From Lasiosphaeris hirsuta (lineage: Eukaryota; Ascomycota; Sordariomycetes; Sordariales; Lasiosphaeriaceae), in assembly GCA_030549175.1 (NCBI GenBank), contig JAUKUA010000002.1, positions 6,386,001 to 6,450,000 on the forward strand: DNA of 64,000 nt. Reading direction: 5' to 3'. Shown here one piece after another: positions 31,342 to 42,767 of the stretch (its first letter is position 1; each line of letters begins with the position of its first letter). The notes beneath the pieces are model-generated. The model saw only the letters and a program-made list of their open reading frames with translations, ran no database searches and was not told the DNA's origin. Made by a program: the position numbers and the translations under genes.

Positions 31342-31950
31342 TAAGAGTTATTATTGAGAAAATTTTTATAATAAATTTTTATGTAAAGTTACAGTATTAA
31401 GATCTTTAATATGATTTCTTATCTCTACAAGATTAGGAAACTTTTTATTTAATACTTTTTTTCTTAAGCTATTTTATTATATAATAAAAGTAACTAAGAA
31501 AAATTTTAATACTACTAGCTAAGTTTTTTTAAATACAAATACCGTAGTTAAACATTTTAAAAAGAGTCTTTTTACATTCGAATTTAATTCATTTTCTTCT
31601 TTCTAGATTTAAAAAAGCTGAGTAATGATTAATAAATATTAGCTTTTATCCTTTATATTAAACTATATATCTTGAATATAATTAGGACAAGAAGTAGGTT
31701 CGGCTAACTGTCTAAGTGGTAAATAAGTTTTTTCAGGGGCTCGTCGTACAATATCTTAGGAGCGGATAAGATTAGGTAAAAGTACTGTTAAGATATTTGA
31801 GTTTCTGAAGTATTAGAAAAGGTCAGGGCTGGTTAAATAGATTCGGATTGAGGGAGATATTAATGAGTAATAAGCAAGATTAGATATTTCCCATATTTCA
31901 AATTAAATATTCGATTACTTAGTCATATCTATTCTGTACCAAATCAAAAT
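31342..31950. repeat. AT-rich decayed repeat, copy 1
   Basis: Strongly AT-rich. The end part (31730-31940) aligns by eye with 53070-53265: 'ttttcaggggctc.tcg', 'aatatcttagga', 'agatactattaa/aagtactgttaa', 'ttgagtttctgaagtatt/ttgagtatttgaagcatt', 'gggggagat'. The middle (31550-31700) aligns with 52580-52780 ('actttaaaaagaacttttc', 'ataaaagctag', 'cttaatatcttaaatataat'). Two copies of one transposon, diverged by what look like transitions. Confidence 0.75.
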
Positions 31951-32099
31951 TTTTTTGCCTACCCTAACTTTTGTCAAGAAAACGGTTCGGCCTCTCCAAC
32001 AAAGAGACGGCGGCGGCCATGTTTGGCTCTAATGCCAAGACGACATCAAGCATCGCTTCGTACGCCTGTATCCTCTCGACACGAACCGCCCACAACACG

Positions 32100-32880
32100 A
32101 CGTAGATGAGTTTGCTCGACCAAGGCGTCTCAATTTCGATCACAGCCTTGTCCTGGACATATTCTCCAAGCTCCAGGCGATGCTCGGTGGCTGAGAATTC
32201 TCGCCGTCGATGGGAGCACCTTGCGAATTCTGATCTTGGGGGAGACGGCGGAAGATCGAGGTGAGTAGGATACCCCTACTCGTGTGAGCCACCGGGGTTT
32301 GGAAGGCGCTGAGCCTGGGAAAAGGAACGATATCCCGTGAGTTAGCGAACTCGGCCGGTGATGCGGCGAATAGTCCGCGATAAAGAGCTTGCCTGCTGAC
32401 TCCTCCGGGGCCGTCCAGGCGAATAAGGATTGGTCCTCGGAGTTCTTGAGGATTTCCCCTTGCAAATGGATGAATGCCTTGGTTTTTTCCCCGTAGAGCA
32501 CAGGCATGTTGACATCTAAGATACCCATCAGGCAGTATGTAATATCCTCGGGTCGTGTGGTTTGGCGATCTGCGGCCCAGTCCATCCGCTCTGCGATGCT
32601 GACGTTCTCGAGACTCCCTCCTTTTAGGACTTCTTCTTCGATGCCTGTTATGTGGCGAAGCATGTCAGCCATGGTAGCTTTCTCGCCCAGCTTCCTCCAG
32701 TTCGGTGAGTAGAGCTCGACTTTTGAAGGCTCGAGAAGCTCCTGTAGAGTCCATCCGCGTTTGAACCACTTGCTTCCCGAGAAAGTCGCTCCGGCTGTCG
32801 GTATGAGGTTGTGGGCGTTGAGATGAGGCGCGATATTGATGGCGACAGCAGCCTCTCTCTAATGTTGAAGGTTCTGCCTA
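32100..32880 (-). pseudogene. HET-domain gene fragment with frameshift
   Basis: On the minus strand the frame covers SGSKWFKRGWTLQELLEPSK (near 32785-32726), then MADMLRHITGIEEEVL, then ERMDWAADRQTTRPEDITYC, LMGILDVNMPVLYGE, FIHLQGEILKNSEDQSLFAW. This is the conserved stretch after the HET catalytic-like core in HET-E/HET-D type incompatibility proteins. After SLFAW the frame slips near 32390 and similarity continues in the next frame (GLFAASPAEFANSRDIVPFP). The N-terminal HET motif is absent, and an AT-rich repeat lies on the 3' side. A broken, 5'-truncated gene. Confidence 0.8.
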
Positions 32881-33477
32881 GGTAGTGCTAAAACCTCAAC
32901 GTACATGGGAGATGTAATCAAAATCCAAGGAGTGACAATGCGGAAGTTGGCTTGCTGCGGCAGCCTCATTATTGCCAAACACGACTTGATGGTGGGTGCG
33001 TGCATACTAGGTGAAAATTACCCGTCATGAGTGCGGGCGTGGTTACTCGCTCGGCTCGAATGCAACTATCATGCTAGCTGCCCGTTTTATTGGTCCACCA
33101 TAGCGCTTCAAGTTTGGCGTGGCCTCCTTCAATTTGACCATATCAACCTGACACTCGAAACCAATGATCCGTTAGCGATACATAGGACAACAATACATAT
33201 GTGAAGAAGAGTAAGCCGTAAAGTATCATGTCATGCAAACAGGTACTGGACGCTTTCTTCGTGCTAAGAAGTGGATAAACCGACCATGGATCCGTCGACA
33301 TACCTTAGGTAAGGTAGGCAATCATTCCTTGACTCCATCGGATGCCCGTGCAGAAGAAGCAGCACTATTCACGACCCCGCCTGCCTGGCTAGTGCCACGG
33401 CCCCGGCGTCAGCCAACCTACTGCGTAGTAGATAGCTGCTGCGGGCCAGGAAAATCCTGGCCCACAACACTACAGAA
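32881..33477. other. No gene seen
   Basis: No supported coding region or repeat. Short frames only. Confidence 0.4.
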
Positions 33478-34594
33478 TCAATCACCACTTTCCATTGCTC
33501 TGCTCTGCTTTGCCCACAAAATCCAATCGATTTCACTCTCAAGCCGACCCCCGACACGGCGCACATATTGAAGTTCAGGCAATTGAACGCCCGCAGCCAC
33601 TCGCAACTTTGTCACCATGACCATTCCAATCGCCCCCTGGTTATCCCGCTGTTCCTTAACCTCCTCGAACAACTCCTCACCCGCCTCCTCTGCAAAGACA
33701 CGGTTCCCAAAATCAATATGAACCGGCCGCAAGCTCCCCAACTCCACCATAACATTCCGCGGCTGGCAGTCGATGTTAACAACCCCAGCCTCGTTGACAG
33801 CCCGGGCTGCATCCACAGCGTCCTGCACGATACCACCCCACCTCTCCCGCGGCACCGCAGTCGTCCCAAGGTCGGTCAGGTTAAACCCGTCGATATACTA
33901 CAGCGGAAGCCCGCCGACCCGGAAATACTCATCATCGGCGGGGCCGCCGGGCAGATGATCCGGCGCCGCGACGGTGAAGCCCACCTGCGCAAGCCGCCGG
34001 GGGACGCATCGGCCCTGGAGCCCGGCCAACCAATCATACGCGCGCTCCTCGCACGCAAAGAGGTCCAGTGTCATCCGCTGCATGATGCCCTCGCGCTTTC
34101 CCTTCTTCGCGTGCCTCTGCGCGGGCGTGCGGGCCTTTTTCCTGCACGCCTTCTTTTTTTGCTTGGGGGTACTGGCTTTGCCACCACCGTCCTCGCCGCT
34201 GCCGGGATCCGTCTCGCTGTCGGTGTCGATCGGATCCGCGAGGAACCCCTCGGCCTCCTCGCGCCGGCGCTTCTCGTCCAAGAAGGCGAAGAGGGCAGGG
34301 GCAGCGCCGGAGCGCACGTAGTCGTGCCAGGCCAGCTCGGTGGAGGTGGTGTAGGACAGACATGGTTGGGGGTGAGAGGGGTTCTAGGATTGTCACTGTG
34401 ACCTGGTCCCCCGCCACCGCCTGGTCGCGCCCTTGCGGGTGAACTGAGAGAGTAAGGTGGCTGCCTTTGGCGTAGGCGGTTTCTCTATTGTCCATGACTT
34501 TTGGGGCGGGGATTCTTGATGAGATGAGACCGTCGACCTGAGGTGATGAGAAAGAAGGATGTTTGGAGAAGGTGTGAGGTTTGGTTGTGGCCAT
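33478..34594 (-). pseudogene. Protein-kinase-like gene with one TAG and a frameshift
   Basis: ATG 34594 starts MATTKPHTFSKHPSF, and the first exon-like part includes VTVTILEPLSPPTMS. Near 34345 the frame must change to reach YVRSGAAPALFAFLDEKRRR, then a Lys-rich segment and MTLDLFACEERAYDWL. A TAG at about 33900 interrupts GLPL*YIDGFNLTDLG, after which the same frame continues through RERWGGIVQDAVDAARAVNE and the catalytic-loop-like NIDCQPRNVMV, VHIDFGN, ending at 33478. These are features of a fungal kinase-fold family (N-lobe, hinge 'LLQYI.GF.L', then N-x-D-x4-N). The stop would come from CAG by one C-to-T change. Apart from these two lesions the gene looks fresh. Confidence 0.7.
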
Positions 34595-34903
34595 AGGTAG
34601 CACAGACCATTTCTGACCGAGGTGAGTCAAACGACAAACCAATGAAGGCCCTTTGCGCACTTATGTTACGCAGCTGGCATTGTTCACTGGGAATGGTAGG
34701 CTGGGGTCTTTTTAGTTGGGATGCCATCACAACTTCCCTCTGCTTTAATGCAGCTGTAATTCAAGCACATGCCCTTCGAATTATAAACGCTGCACTGTTG
34801 GATTGGAGTTACAACGCTGAATCTGGTATAGGATAGTACACGGATAACATCATAACAAGGGACGTAAATGTAAAAGTTGATAATGGCCATTGCACGCTCG
34901 TAA

Positions 34904-36028
34904 CTAAGCCAGAAATGTGGGAGGCAGCGGAGGCCCCCAAACATGCAAACTGTCAGGGCCGGCTTCTGACTTGGTGATGGGGGTTGTTTCATCTACCAGA
35001 TCGCCATCAACTAAGAAGTCTGTCAGTTTGAATCTCTCCCACTCACCAGACCGGAGATTGACGTACCATAGTGCTCGACGATGAACCCTGAGCGATCATA
35101 CCTGCACCGAGTCAGAAGGGTCTCAATAACGGAGGAGGAGGTCAGTCGTCTCACCAGTAATCGAAGATCTGCGAGCCCATCACGTGCCGTCCCACTCCCC
35201 AGACGAGGTCGTAGTCCTTGTCGCGCAGCCACTGGTGACCCAGCGACTGGATGTCAAAGTCATGCACCTCGAAGCTGGAGTGGTGGATGTGGTACTTGGG
35301 CCCTGTACGTGTACGTCTTGTGAGCATGGTGGGTATTACAAGTCATGGTTCCGGCCCTTACCTTCAAAGAAGAAAAAGGTGTGGTGGTCGACCTGCTCCA
35401 TGCCCCTGTCGAGGTGGAGGAAGGTGGATATATCCTTGCCCTCGGGGTTATGGACCAGGTCGCTGGGCTTGAGGTTGAAGCGCGTGGTGTAGAACTCAAA
35501 GGCCTTGGCAAAGTCGGTGACACAGCACCCAAAGTGACCCATCTTGTGCACCGGCGCGGGCGCCTTCTTGAACCGCTGCGTCTTGTTGACGGCCCGGTTC
35601 TTGTTCTCGGGGAAGTTGTACTCGAGCTCGGGCAGATGGGCCGAAATGGCGACGGGGGTCTGGCCGTGGACCAAGTGGAAGGCGAAGCCGTCGACGGGAT
35701 CGCGGAAGGTGACACGCTGGCCGCCGCCTGGCGCGTCCGAATCCTCGATAGCCGTGGCCCCGGGTAGCGTCCGCGACGCCAGCTCCAGGTCGGCCGGCGA
35801 CTCGACGACGAAGGCGGCGCCCCCGAACTCGTTGGCCGGCCCCCGCCGCGCGCAGTACACAAACGGGTCCGTGCCGTACCCCTTGAAGTACACCGTGTCG
35901 CCCCGGTCGTCGGCTACCGTGAAGCCAAAGTCCAGCAGGAACTGGCGCGCCACGTCCAGGTCGACATGGGTGTAGTAAACGTGGGCGACCCGCACCAACT
36001 TGATCTTGGGGTGTTGCTGCGCGGCCAT
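34904..36028 (-). CDS. Extradiol ring-cleavage (catechol 2,3-dioxygenase-like) enzyme, four exons
   Basis: Type I extradiol dioxygenase (VOC/glyoxalase fold), expected to cleave a catecholic ring next to the diol with Fe(II) and O2. Exons on the minus strand: 36028-35362, 35302-35155, 35101-35067, 35019-34904, giving 321 residues. All introns are GT..AG, 46-59 bp, and all junctions are in phase. Two VOC modules are present: residues 10-125 and about 160-285. Metal ligands are His165 (HKMGHFGCC), His229 or His230 (HIHHSSFEV) and Glu281 (GFIVEHYGD), and GRHVMGSQIFDYWYD is the family's pre-Glu signature. The start ATG 36028 has a strong context (GCC ATG G). Exon 3 is only 35 nt and carries the metal-binding Glu. 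Flanking genes are relics, so its pathway is unknown; general aromatic catabolism is the simplest guess. Confidence 0.9.
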
Positions 36029-37528
36029 GGTTGTGCCGTCAGGATTCGAGTTGGCTCTAGGTTGCTGCAGGTGCTAATAAGGGGGGTTAGCTTCGGATCC
36101 TGTTCGATGGGGGGATGACGGCGTGGTTGGGGTTTTATGGACACCTCGGAGCCGGTGTGATTCCAGGCCATTGGCAACCCCCGTCATCATTTGGGTCATG
36201 AGACTCGCCCCCTATCAGCCGGGAGATCGGCCGAGGTGGCAATTCGACCGACCGGCGCGATTCCCCCTTTCTCCCCGCAAAGCGGGTGGTTTCTCGGCCT
36301 GATCAACAACAACATCCTTCTCCGCAATCCCCGCACTTGGCCGATCACTTTGGCATCCGAGATTCACTCCGGGGCATCACCGCGGTAGTTTTGCTGGAGC
36401 TTATCACGAACGACGGTGGCGCATGGTGGAACTCACTCCGCGGACGGCCGGTCACGAAGTTAAGATGGACGGCCAACTCCATCGAGGGGTCGACCGCACC
36501 TGCACTGCACCATGCATATCGCGACGTGGGTCGTACGAGAGGGTGGTAAGTGGAACGGAGAGGTGTGTAGTAAGATGTCAGGTCCAGAGTGTGGGATTGA
36601 AGCGCTCGGGGAGCCAGGCACGGTGGACGAAGTCGGCGGCCCCGTCGTTGGTGGCGGGGCCGCAACCGTCGGCATCGGTCTTGCTGAGTTGCTTCAGTTC
36701 CTCCTGCAAAGACAAATATCTCCCCCAACATCGTAAGGATCACATTACTGGTCACCCCAAAAGCCTCGACGATATGCCCAAGGGTCTCGTAAAAATCCCT
36801 CGAGACCCTGCTGAGATTCTCAAAGGTCTTCAAGGCGATCTCAAAGGCATCTCTACTGGCACAGAAGGCTTTACTACTAATAAAGAGGGTATGGCCGGGA
36901 TATGATGTTGTCCAGACCATCATCATCACGCTCTCCTGCGCTCTCGTCACCACTTGATACAGTCGGACACAGCCTTCCTCTAATCGACCCCCTCCTCACT
37001 TATACCCATTATCGACACCCCTTCCTTCGACTACCGTACCAGCTTCCCTATCTTAGAGTCCCACCCCAGAGGCCATGCCTACTTCTTGATGCGGCATCTT
37101 ACCAAAACACCCACCAACCCACTGATCGCCGCGCAACGTTCTGTGTCAACAAGGTCAGGCCAATCCGGATACGAGTAGTACTTCTGGCGCGCCTCGAGGC
37201 GTGGCACGTCGTGCATAAGAGCGACACACAACCTCTTGCGTGGGGCGCAGGGTAACCACAAGCCGAAGGACCCCGGCGCTGGGATATCAGCTGCGTGCGA
37301 GTAGCCAGGGAGACATGGTCCACGGCTCCAGAGAGCGAGGCTGTCGTTTTACTGGCCCAGAAACGCTAGGTAACTAGGAATCGGGATCTGTGTAGTGGCG
37401 TCTGTGGTGCAACGTAGTCCCCGGAGGGTTCGGTTCGACGCTTGAACTCAGCACCGAAGACACAGTGACACGAAGTCCTGTTACCACGATTCCTCAACGC
37501 GAGTATATAACCCTCGATAACATCCAAC
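36029..37528. other. No confident gene
   Basis: The first 150 bases are the probable promoter of the dioxygenase. Long overlapping frames at 36345-36953 on both strands show no recognisable domain; a helical-looking minus-strand segment (AFEIALKTFENLSRVSRDFY) might be a scrap of an NLR-type N-terminal domain. A TATA-like TATATAAC lies near 37504. Confidence 0.4.
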
Positions 37529-37771
37529 ATGAGTTCTCGTGAGATTGTCGCTGTCCCTGGGCGGGCACAAACCCAGGCTGATGAAGCCAACACGCTTATC
37601 ACAAACACTAACCAGTACTGGCGTGCCCAGTTACAGCGCCGTAAGCGCAAGCTCAATGAGAACTTGACGAATGAACTCAGCAAGGCCAAGGGAATGTATA
37701 CCACTGCCACTGTCAGTACCCTTGGGCGAGGTAGAGAATTGGACTCACGATCAACCTCGTCGAGTTGCTAA
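37529..37771 (+). CDS. Small basic hypothetical protein
   Basis: 80 codons from ATG 37529 in a good context (CAAC ATG A), with a TATATAA about 20 bases upstream. The middle is a basic helix (QYWRAQLQRRKRKLNENLTN, then ELSKAKGM), which could be a coiled coil or nucleic-acid-binding. The C-terminus is Ser/Thr-rich. No family recognised. It may be a real small gene or a first exon; no convincing downstream exon is seen. Confidence 0.3.
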   Translation: MSSREIVAVPGRAQTQADEANTLITNTNQYWRAQLQRRKRKLNENLTNELSKAKGMYTTATVSTLGRGRELDSRSTSSSC

Positions 37772-38414
37772 TTTCCGCCTTGTAGGTAAAGAGGCGAGCA
37801 GTCAGCTGAAAGGGCTCGACCGTTGATAGTCATCTTTATTGCCGAAACTTGGAGAGGGGGTTTTGAGAAGAGGGTGAACTCCCTCCGTGTTAGACAACGA
37901 ATCTTGAGATGATATGTTTTCTAGCGATAATCTAGATGTTGCTAGGATCAATGAAGGTGAACTTGCACGCCGGAGTTTGGTAATTCACGGTCCAGTCATT
38001 ATCGGATTCAAGTCTAAGGTCAGACAAATTGGCGCGATCCTCGTGATCCTCCATCTCTTCTCCGGCGACGGCTCGAAGGCCCTAGGGCTCTTCCTGCGAA
38101 GGAATATTAACTCATGTCGCCGCCATATCACGGTTCAAGGGGAAGCTGCAGGGAGGACTGCCCCAGATACGAGCATCCAGCTACCCCTTTTTTCCAACAA
38201 CAACAAGATTTTCCAAACCTCGCCTCCAATACTTTCGCATCCAAATTTTTTTTTTTTTTTGGTCGGCGGGCTTCTTGTGCGCGCTCAGGACTTGGGCTAT
38301 CAGACGGTGCTGTGATGTTCGCCAAGTGTCCCCTTTATCTCCGTCCTGCATTGCCAACACGGGCATGCGCCAGTTCTATCGTCGTCACACTTCCACCGCC
38401 CTTCCACTCCCCCC
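37772..38414. other. No gene seen
   Basis: No supported coding region. A T-run lies at about 38247-38260. Confidence 0.4.
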
Positions 38415-39248
38415 GTGACAGAGCACTCCCGGCTGCTACTCAAGATAGGGCCGGCTACGTCCATCGTCATCTCGGACCCGCGCATCATCAAGACGCTGGT
38501 CGACAAGAAGTCGGCCCTCTACAGCCGCCGGCCGCCGTCCCACGTCGGCGACATCATCGCCAGCGGCGGCCACCTCCTCCTGATGCAGTACTCGGACCAG
38601 TAGCGGACGTGCCGCAAGCTAGTGTACCAGTACTTTATGGAGCGATGGTGAAGCACCACGTCGAGGTCGTCGACGCCGAGGCCGTCCAGATGCTCCGCGA
38701 CTTTTTGTCGAGCAGCCTGAGGGCTACATGAAGCACCCCAAGCGGTTCAGCAACAGCACCATCATGAGCCTCAGTAGGTCACCCTCCTCTCCCCCATCCT
38801 CGTGCTCTCCACCGGTCTGACGTGGATCTCCGCAGTCTACGGCACCCGCACCCCGACCATCCGGAGCAAGCACATGGTGAAGCTGTACGACCTGATGGAG
38901 AACTGGTCCAAGGTGATGGAGGCGGCCAAAACGCCGGCGGCGGACATCTTCCCCTTCCTCAAGTACGTGCCGGAGCAGTTCCTCGGCATGTGGCGATCGC
39001 GGGCGCAGGACGTCGGCAAGGAGATGCAGGCACTCTACGGTTAGTGGGTCGAGTACGTCATCACATGGCGCAAGGACTCGAGCAGCCGCGACGTCTTCAT
39101 CAACGCGTACGGCCTGCACCACGACCCCAAGCGGTTCCCGTGCACCATCACGCTGCGGTCGGAGGAGAGGGGGGGGGCGACCATTTTGAGGGAGAGCGAC
39201 AAGGCCGCGGCTGAGATTTTCTCCCGGTACGAGACGCCGAAGGAGTAG
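38415..39248 (+). pseudogene. OrdA-like cytochrome P450 with a large internal deletion
   Basis: Reads GPATSIVISDPRIIKTLVDK, then SALYSRRPPSHVGDIIASGG and LLLMQYSDQ, typical of the N-terminal third of O-methylsterigmatocystin-oxidoreductase-like fungal P450s. A TAG at 38601-38603 replaces the Trp of the W..R motif (helix C). Two frame changes follow, with HHVEVVDAEAVQMLRDF then MKHPKRFSNSTIMSL. A proper 62-bp intron remains at 38774-38835. After YGTRTPTIRSKHMVKLYDLM and FLKYVPEQFLGMWRS there is a second TAG (39042-39044). Near 39100 the frame jumps from the FG region straight to INAYGLHHDPKRFP, deleting helices I and K. The heme Cys loop is also absent. Confidence 0.85.
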
Positions 39249-39758
39249 TGGGAGGGATTTGGTGTTGTCGGTATTATTAGCAGGCAACTGATTTCGAGGC
39301 AAGGCCTCAATTACCCTACCTACTAAGTCTTTGTTTGATGGCCGACGTCAATGGTGATTTCGCAATCGCTGCTCGAACAATTGCCAGGTGGGACCACTGT
39401 CGCTTCCACTGTTCATGGAAATGACGATGGTACTGACCGAGGATGAAATTGGGGCAGTCGCGCTAGTGCTATGTGGAACCGATTTTGTTGTCGGAATTCG
39501 GGTGGATCTGCCATTCATCCGTGCATTCAATGGTCAGCTGTGGGTTCGCTAGCTCCTTGGAACCAACTGCCGTCAAGGAAGTCGCTCCTTCCTGGAGTCG
39601 ACCGAGACCAACCAGGCAAGGAACGGCACAACTTCCCCGCTCTGGGGGGATTTAAAGTTGGGGGGTTTAGCTCGGGCCATTTAACCACCTGGAGCGGCTG
39701 GATCCTCCGAAATTCGTCCACGCACCTACCTGTCCTGTCGACCTATTCTAGAGTGGAC
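39249..39758. other. Promoter region of the Zn2Cys6 gene
   Basis: No coding region supported; the dead P450 lies upstream on the same strand. CGG triplets, the half-sites bound by Zn2Cys6 regulators, occur here but no clear inverted pair was found. Confidence 0.35.
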
Positions 39759-42294
39759 ATGACGACGGAGCCACACGCGACCCCGGACGAGAGTCGTGAG
39801 GCAGCTGCGCCAGCTGGGCTTGGCATGCTGTCCAGCACGCCCGCGGCTGCCTTGGCCTGCTATGCCTGCAAGAGGTGAGAACTCGGTGCTCGCATCCTGT
39901 ATGTACCCTGTGTATGCGCGCTAACTGGTTGACTGTCAGGCGCAAAGTGAAATGGTGATATACCATTGGGTCCAAACCCATCGTGACGCTAGCACTAACT
40001 CAACACCATCAGTGACCGCCAACTCCCCTCCTGCTCCCCCTGCCACAAGCTCAACGTAGTGTGCGAGTATCCGACCGAGCCCGGGAAGCCGGGGCCGAAG
40101 ACGGGTGAGTATGCGCCGCAGCCTCTTGTTGACAAAGACACTAACAGCTGCATCCCAGGATTCATACGGGGCACCAAACGGAGGAGACTCGATCACAGTC
40201 CTAATTCTCGCAGTTCTGACCGCGACATCTCGCTAAGCACTGCTGGACAGGCCGCCTCCTTCGATCGTGCTCGGCGAAACTCGGCCGTGTCGTCCAGCTG
40301 CTACAGCACAACTCACCATGGTTCCCTACCGCCACCAGTCGCCAGCGTCCAACCACCTGGCCGCCCAACCAGCGCCCCGACATTCTCACGCATCATGTAT
40401 CCCTCGCATGAAGCCCAAACTCGGCCGCAGACACCTTCCAACCTTGACGCGACGTTGCACTCACACCAGGATGGGGCTGTCGGCATAAACATCTCGAGTG
40501 TCTGTGCGGCCTTGAAGATATCCAGGGCTACATATGACATGCTGTGAGTTTGTACTCGACTGTCCAGCTGCTTCACCTGTCGGGTAATGCCACTAAACAC
40601 CAGTGGACAGGATGGATTCGTACTTTACCAACATGACGTCCTTTTCTCTTTTCCAGCCTGGCAGCATCGAGCCAAAGTTTGCCATGATGCGGCATCATTC
40701 CGATGCAGAGGCACTCGTGGCCGCCATGTTCTCCTTCTCGGCCAGGCATTGTCTGAACACCGCCGCAGACCCTGCCAGCGACTGCCCCAGCCCCTCCGAC
40801 TTTGCGCAGGTGGCCTCCTCGCAACTGGACAAATCCGTCGACCGCTACGGCGACATGCCACCCCCGTTCTGGCTCCTGCAAGCCGGCATCCTCGTCACCT
40901 TCTACCAGCTGACACAGAGCGTTCGGTCTAGGTCGTGGAAGAAACTCGGAGACTGCATCAGATACGCGTACGACACCAACTTGCACATTGTGGACGCGAA
41001 CCACGAACCAGCCTCGGCCAGAGAAAGGGGCACGGTAAACACAAGGCGCTGGGCTCTGCTCGAGGAGCGGCGGAGGGCATGGTGGGCTGTTTGGGAGATG
41101 GATGTCTTTGCAAGCACCATCCGGCGCCTCCCCACGGCAATCGACAGCAGCCTGAACCTGACGATGCTTCCGGTCCCCGACAGCTGCTGGTTCAGCGAAA
41201 CATACCAGGAGAGCTGCTTCCTCGACAAGGACTGCAACCTCCGGTGGAAGCACCTCTCACAGTCAGGCAACCAGAGCGCCAAAGCCTGGTTCGTCGTCGT
41301 GAACTCGCTGATGCGCAACACGCAGCGCATCGTCTACCCCGCCGGCTCGGCCGTGCACTCGCTGCACGACAAGCACGCCGAGAAGACGCACGACGATCTC
41401 GCCATCATGGCCAACTGCCTGCACTGCACCATCACCTCCCTGCCCACCCACCTCACCTACCGAGGCGAGCCCCTCGACTTCCAAGCCCGCGCCCCCGCCG
41501 CGCCCCGGGACGCCCCCAGTCCCCGCCAAGACCACGCCGACCGCTACGCCATCCACCTCATGACCCAGCTCTGCCGCTTCATGATCTACCACCACAAGAT
41601 CTGCGCCCGCGCCCCGTGGTTGGCCCAGCACAAACCCCCCTCCACCACCTCCCCCTCCTCCACCCCGCCATCGGCGGCACCACAGGGCGACGCCGACGCC
41701 GACGCCAACGCCGAGTGGGCGCACTACATGGCGGCGTCGGACGCCATCGTGACGGTGGTGCGCAGCAGCGCGCGCGACCACCACCGCTTCGTCAACCCGT
41801 TCCTGGTCAACACGCTGTGGTTCGCCGCGGCGGCGCAGTGCGCGGGGCGTGTCTTTGGCCCAGCCGCGCTCAACCGGCGCCTGATGCGGTCCCGCGTCGA
41901 CGTGCTCGAGCTGGCCGTCGATCGCTTCGTGGCCTTTTGGGGCGGCATGGAGAGCCTCAAGGGGAAGCTTGCGAGGATTGAGACGCGGTTGCAGAGCCTC
42001 GTGGCTAGGCCTGCGGCGGGGGAGGAGAGGGTGGCGCCGGTGCTAGTTGCAGCTAATGAGGGGGTAGTGGAGGGGCCGGGTGGGATTCAGGGGCATGGGA
42101 TGGTCTTGGTTGGGCCCGGTGGCCAGGCTGGCTGGGCTGATCCCAAGGTGGCGTCGTACTTTGTGCCGGACCTGGATGACTTTACGCAGCAGTTTGCCCT
42201 GACGGGCCAGACCCTGTATGCTGCGGGCTCCATGGACTTTTCGCCTTTTGGCATGGAGGAGCTGTTGATGACTGGTTTGGATACCCAGCCATGA
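39759..42294 (+). CDS. Zn2Cys6 transcription factor with fungal_trans domain, five exons
   Basis: Exons 39759-39874, 39940-39954, 40013-40104, 40159-40543 and 40611-42294 give 763 residues with all junctions in phase and four GT..AG introns of 54-67 bp. Residues 34-61 form the zinc cluster CX2CX6CX6CX2CX6C (CYACKRRKVKC, then SCSPCHKLNVVC). The second exon is 15 nt (RKVK), and its last two bases join the third exon to make the third Cys codon (TG|T). A Ser/Pro-rich linker follows, then the fungal-specific middle homology region (SYFTNMTSFSLFQPG, WKKLGDCIRYAYDTNLHIVD, RRAWWAVWEMDVFASTIRRL, RLPTAID). It should act in the nucleus as a pathway-specific regulator. The gene looks intact, but its nearest upstream neighbour, a P450, is dead. 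Confidence 0.9.
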
Positions 42295-42767
42295 GAGGGC
42301 TTTACCGAACTGTATACACTTGTGGTTTTATTTGGCTACTCTCCAAGGAGGCAACCTCGTTCTCTTTTCTTGACTTTTTTTTTTTCCAAAACCCCACCTA
42401 CGTCGACACGATCACTCTCTCTGGCCCGAGGACATAAAGTAGTCCGAAACACTCAAGTAAGGTAGGTGCCCACTACAACCCCAAAAAGAAATTTTTCTCT
42501 ACAGGCACCCAGGGGTAAACTAGGTAGTTACCCTGTATAACTAAACTTTTTTTAGAAAGAAAAAAAGAAAGAAAAAAAAACTCTACAACGCCACACCCGG
42601 CGTTGTTGAAATCCTCAAAGACACAGCCTATCGCAGCTCAAAAGTCTGATCCTTTTTCGAGTCGTCATAGAACTTCTCCCTCATTGCTTCCCCGTCCATC
42701 ATCCCGTGAAAATAGCACTGCCACAGTGGAGGAAGTCATTCATGCAATTGCGAGGTTCAACGAGATT
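42295..42767. other. Intergenic, no gene
   Basis: 3' region of the transcription factor. T-, A- and GA-rich runs at 42376-42386 and 42546-42580. No gene. Confidence 0.45.

Noticed and set aside
36345..36953. 202-codon minus-strand frame as a gene
   Set aside because: Composition changes abruptly from helical to Arg/Pro/His-rich, with no recognisable family; at best a relic.
40573..41981. Long alternative frames on both strands within the Zn2Cys6 gene
   Set aside because: Repetitive Arg/Pro/Gly-rich shadows of the real, in-phase exon 5.
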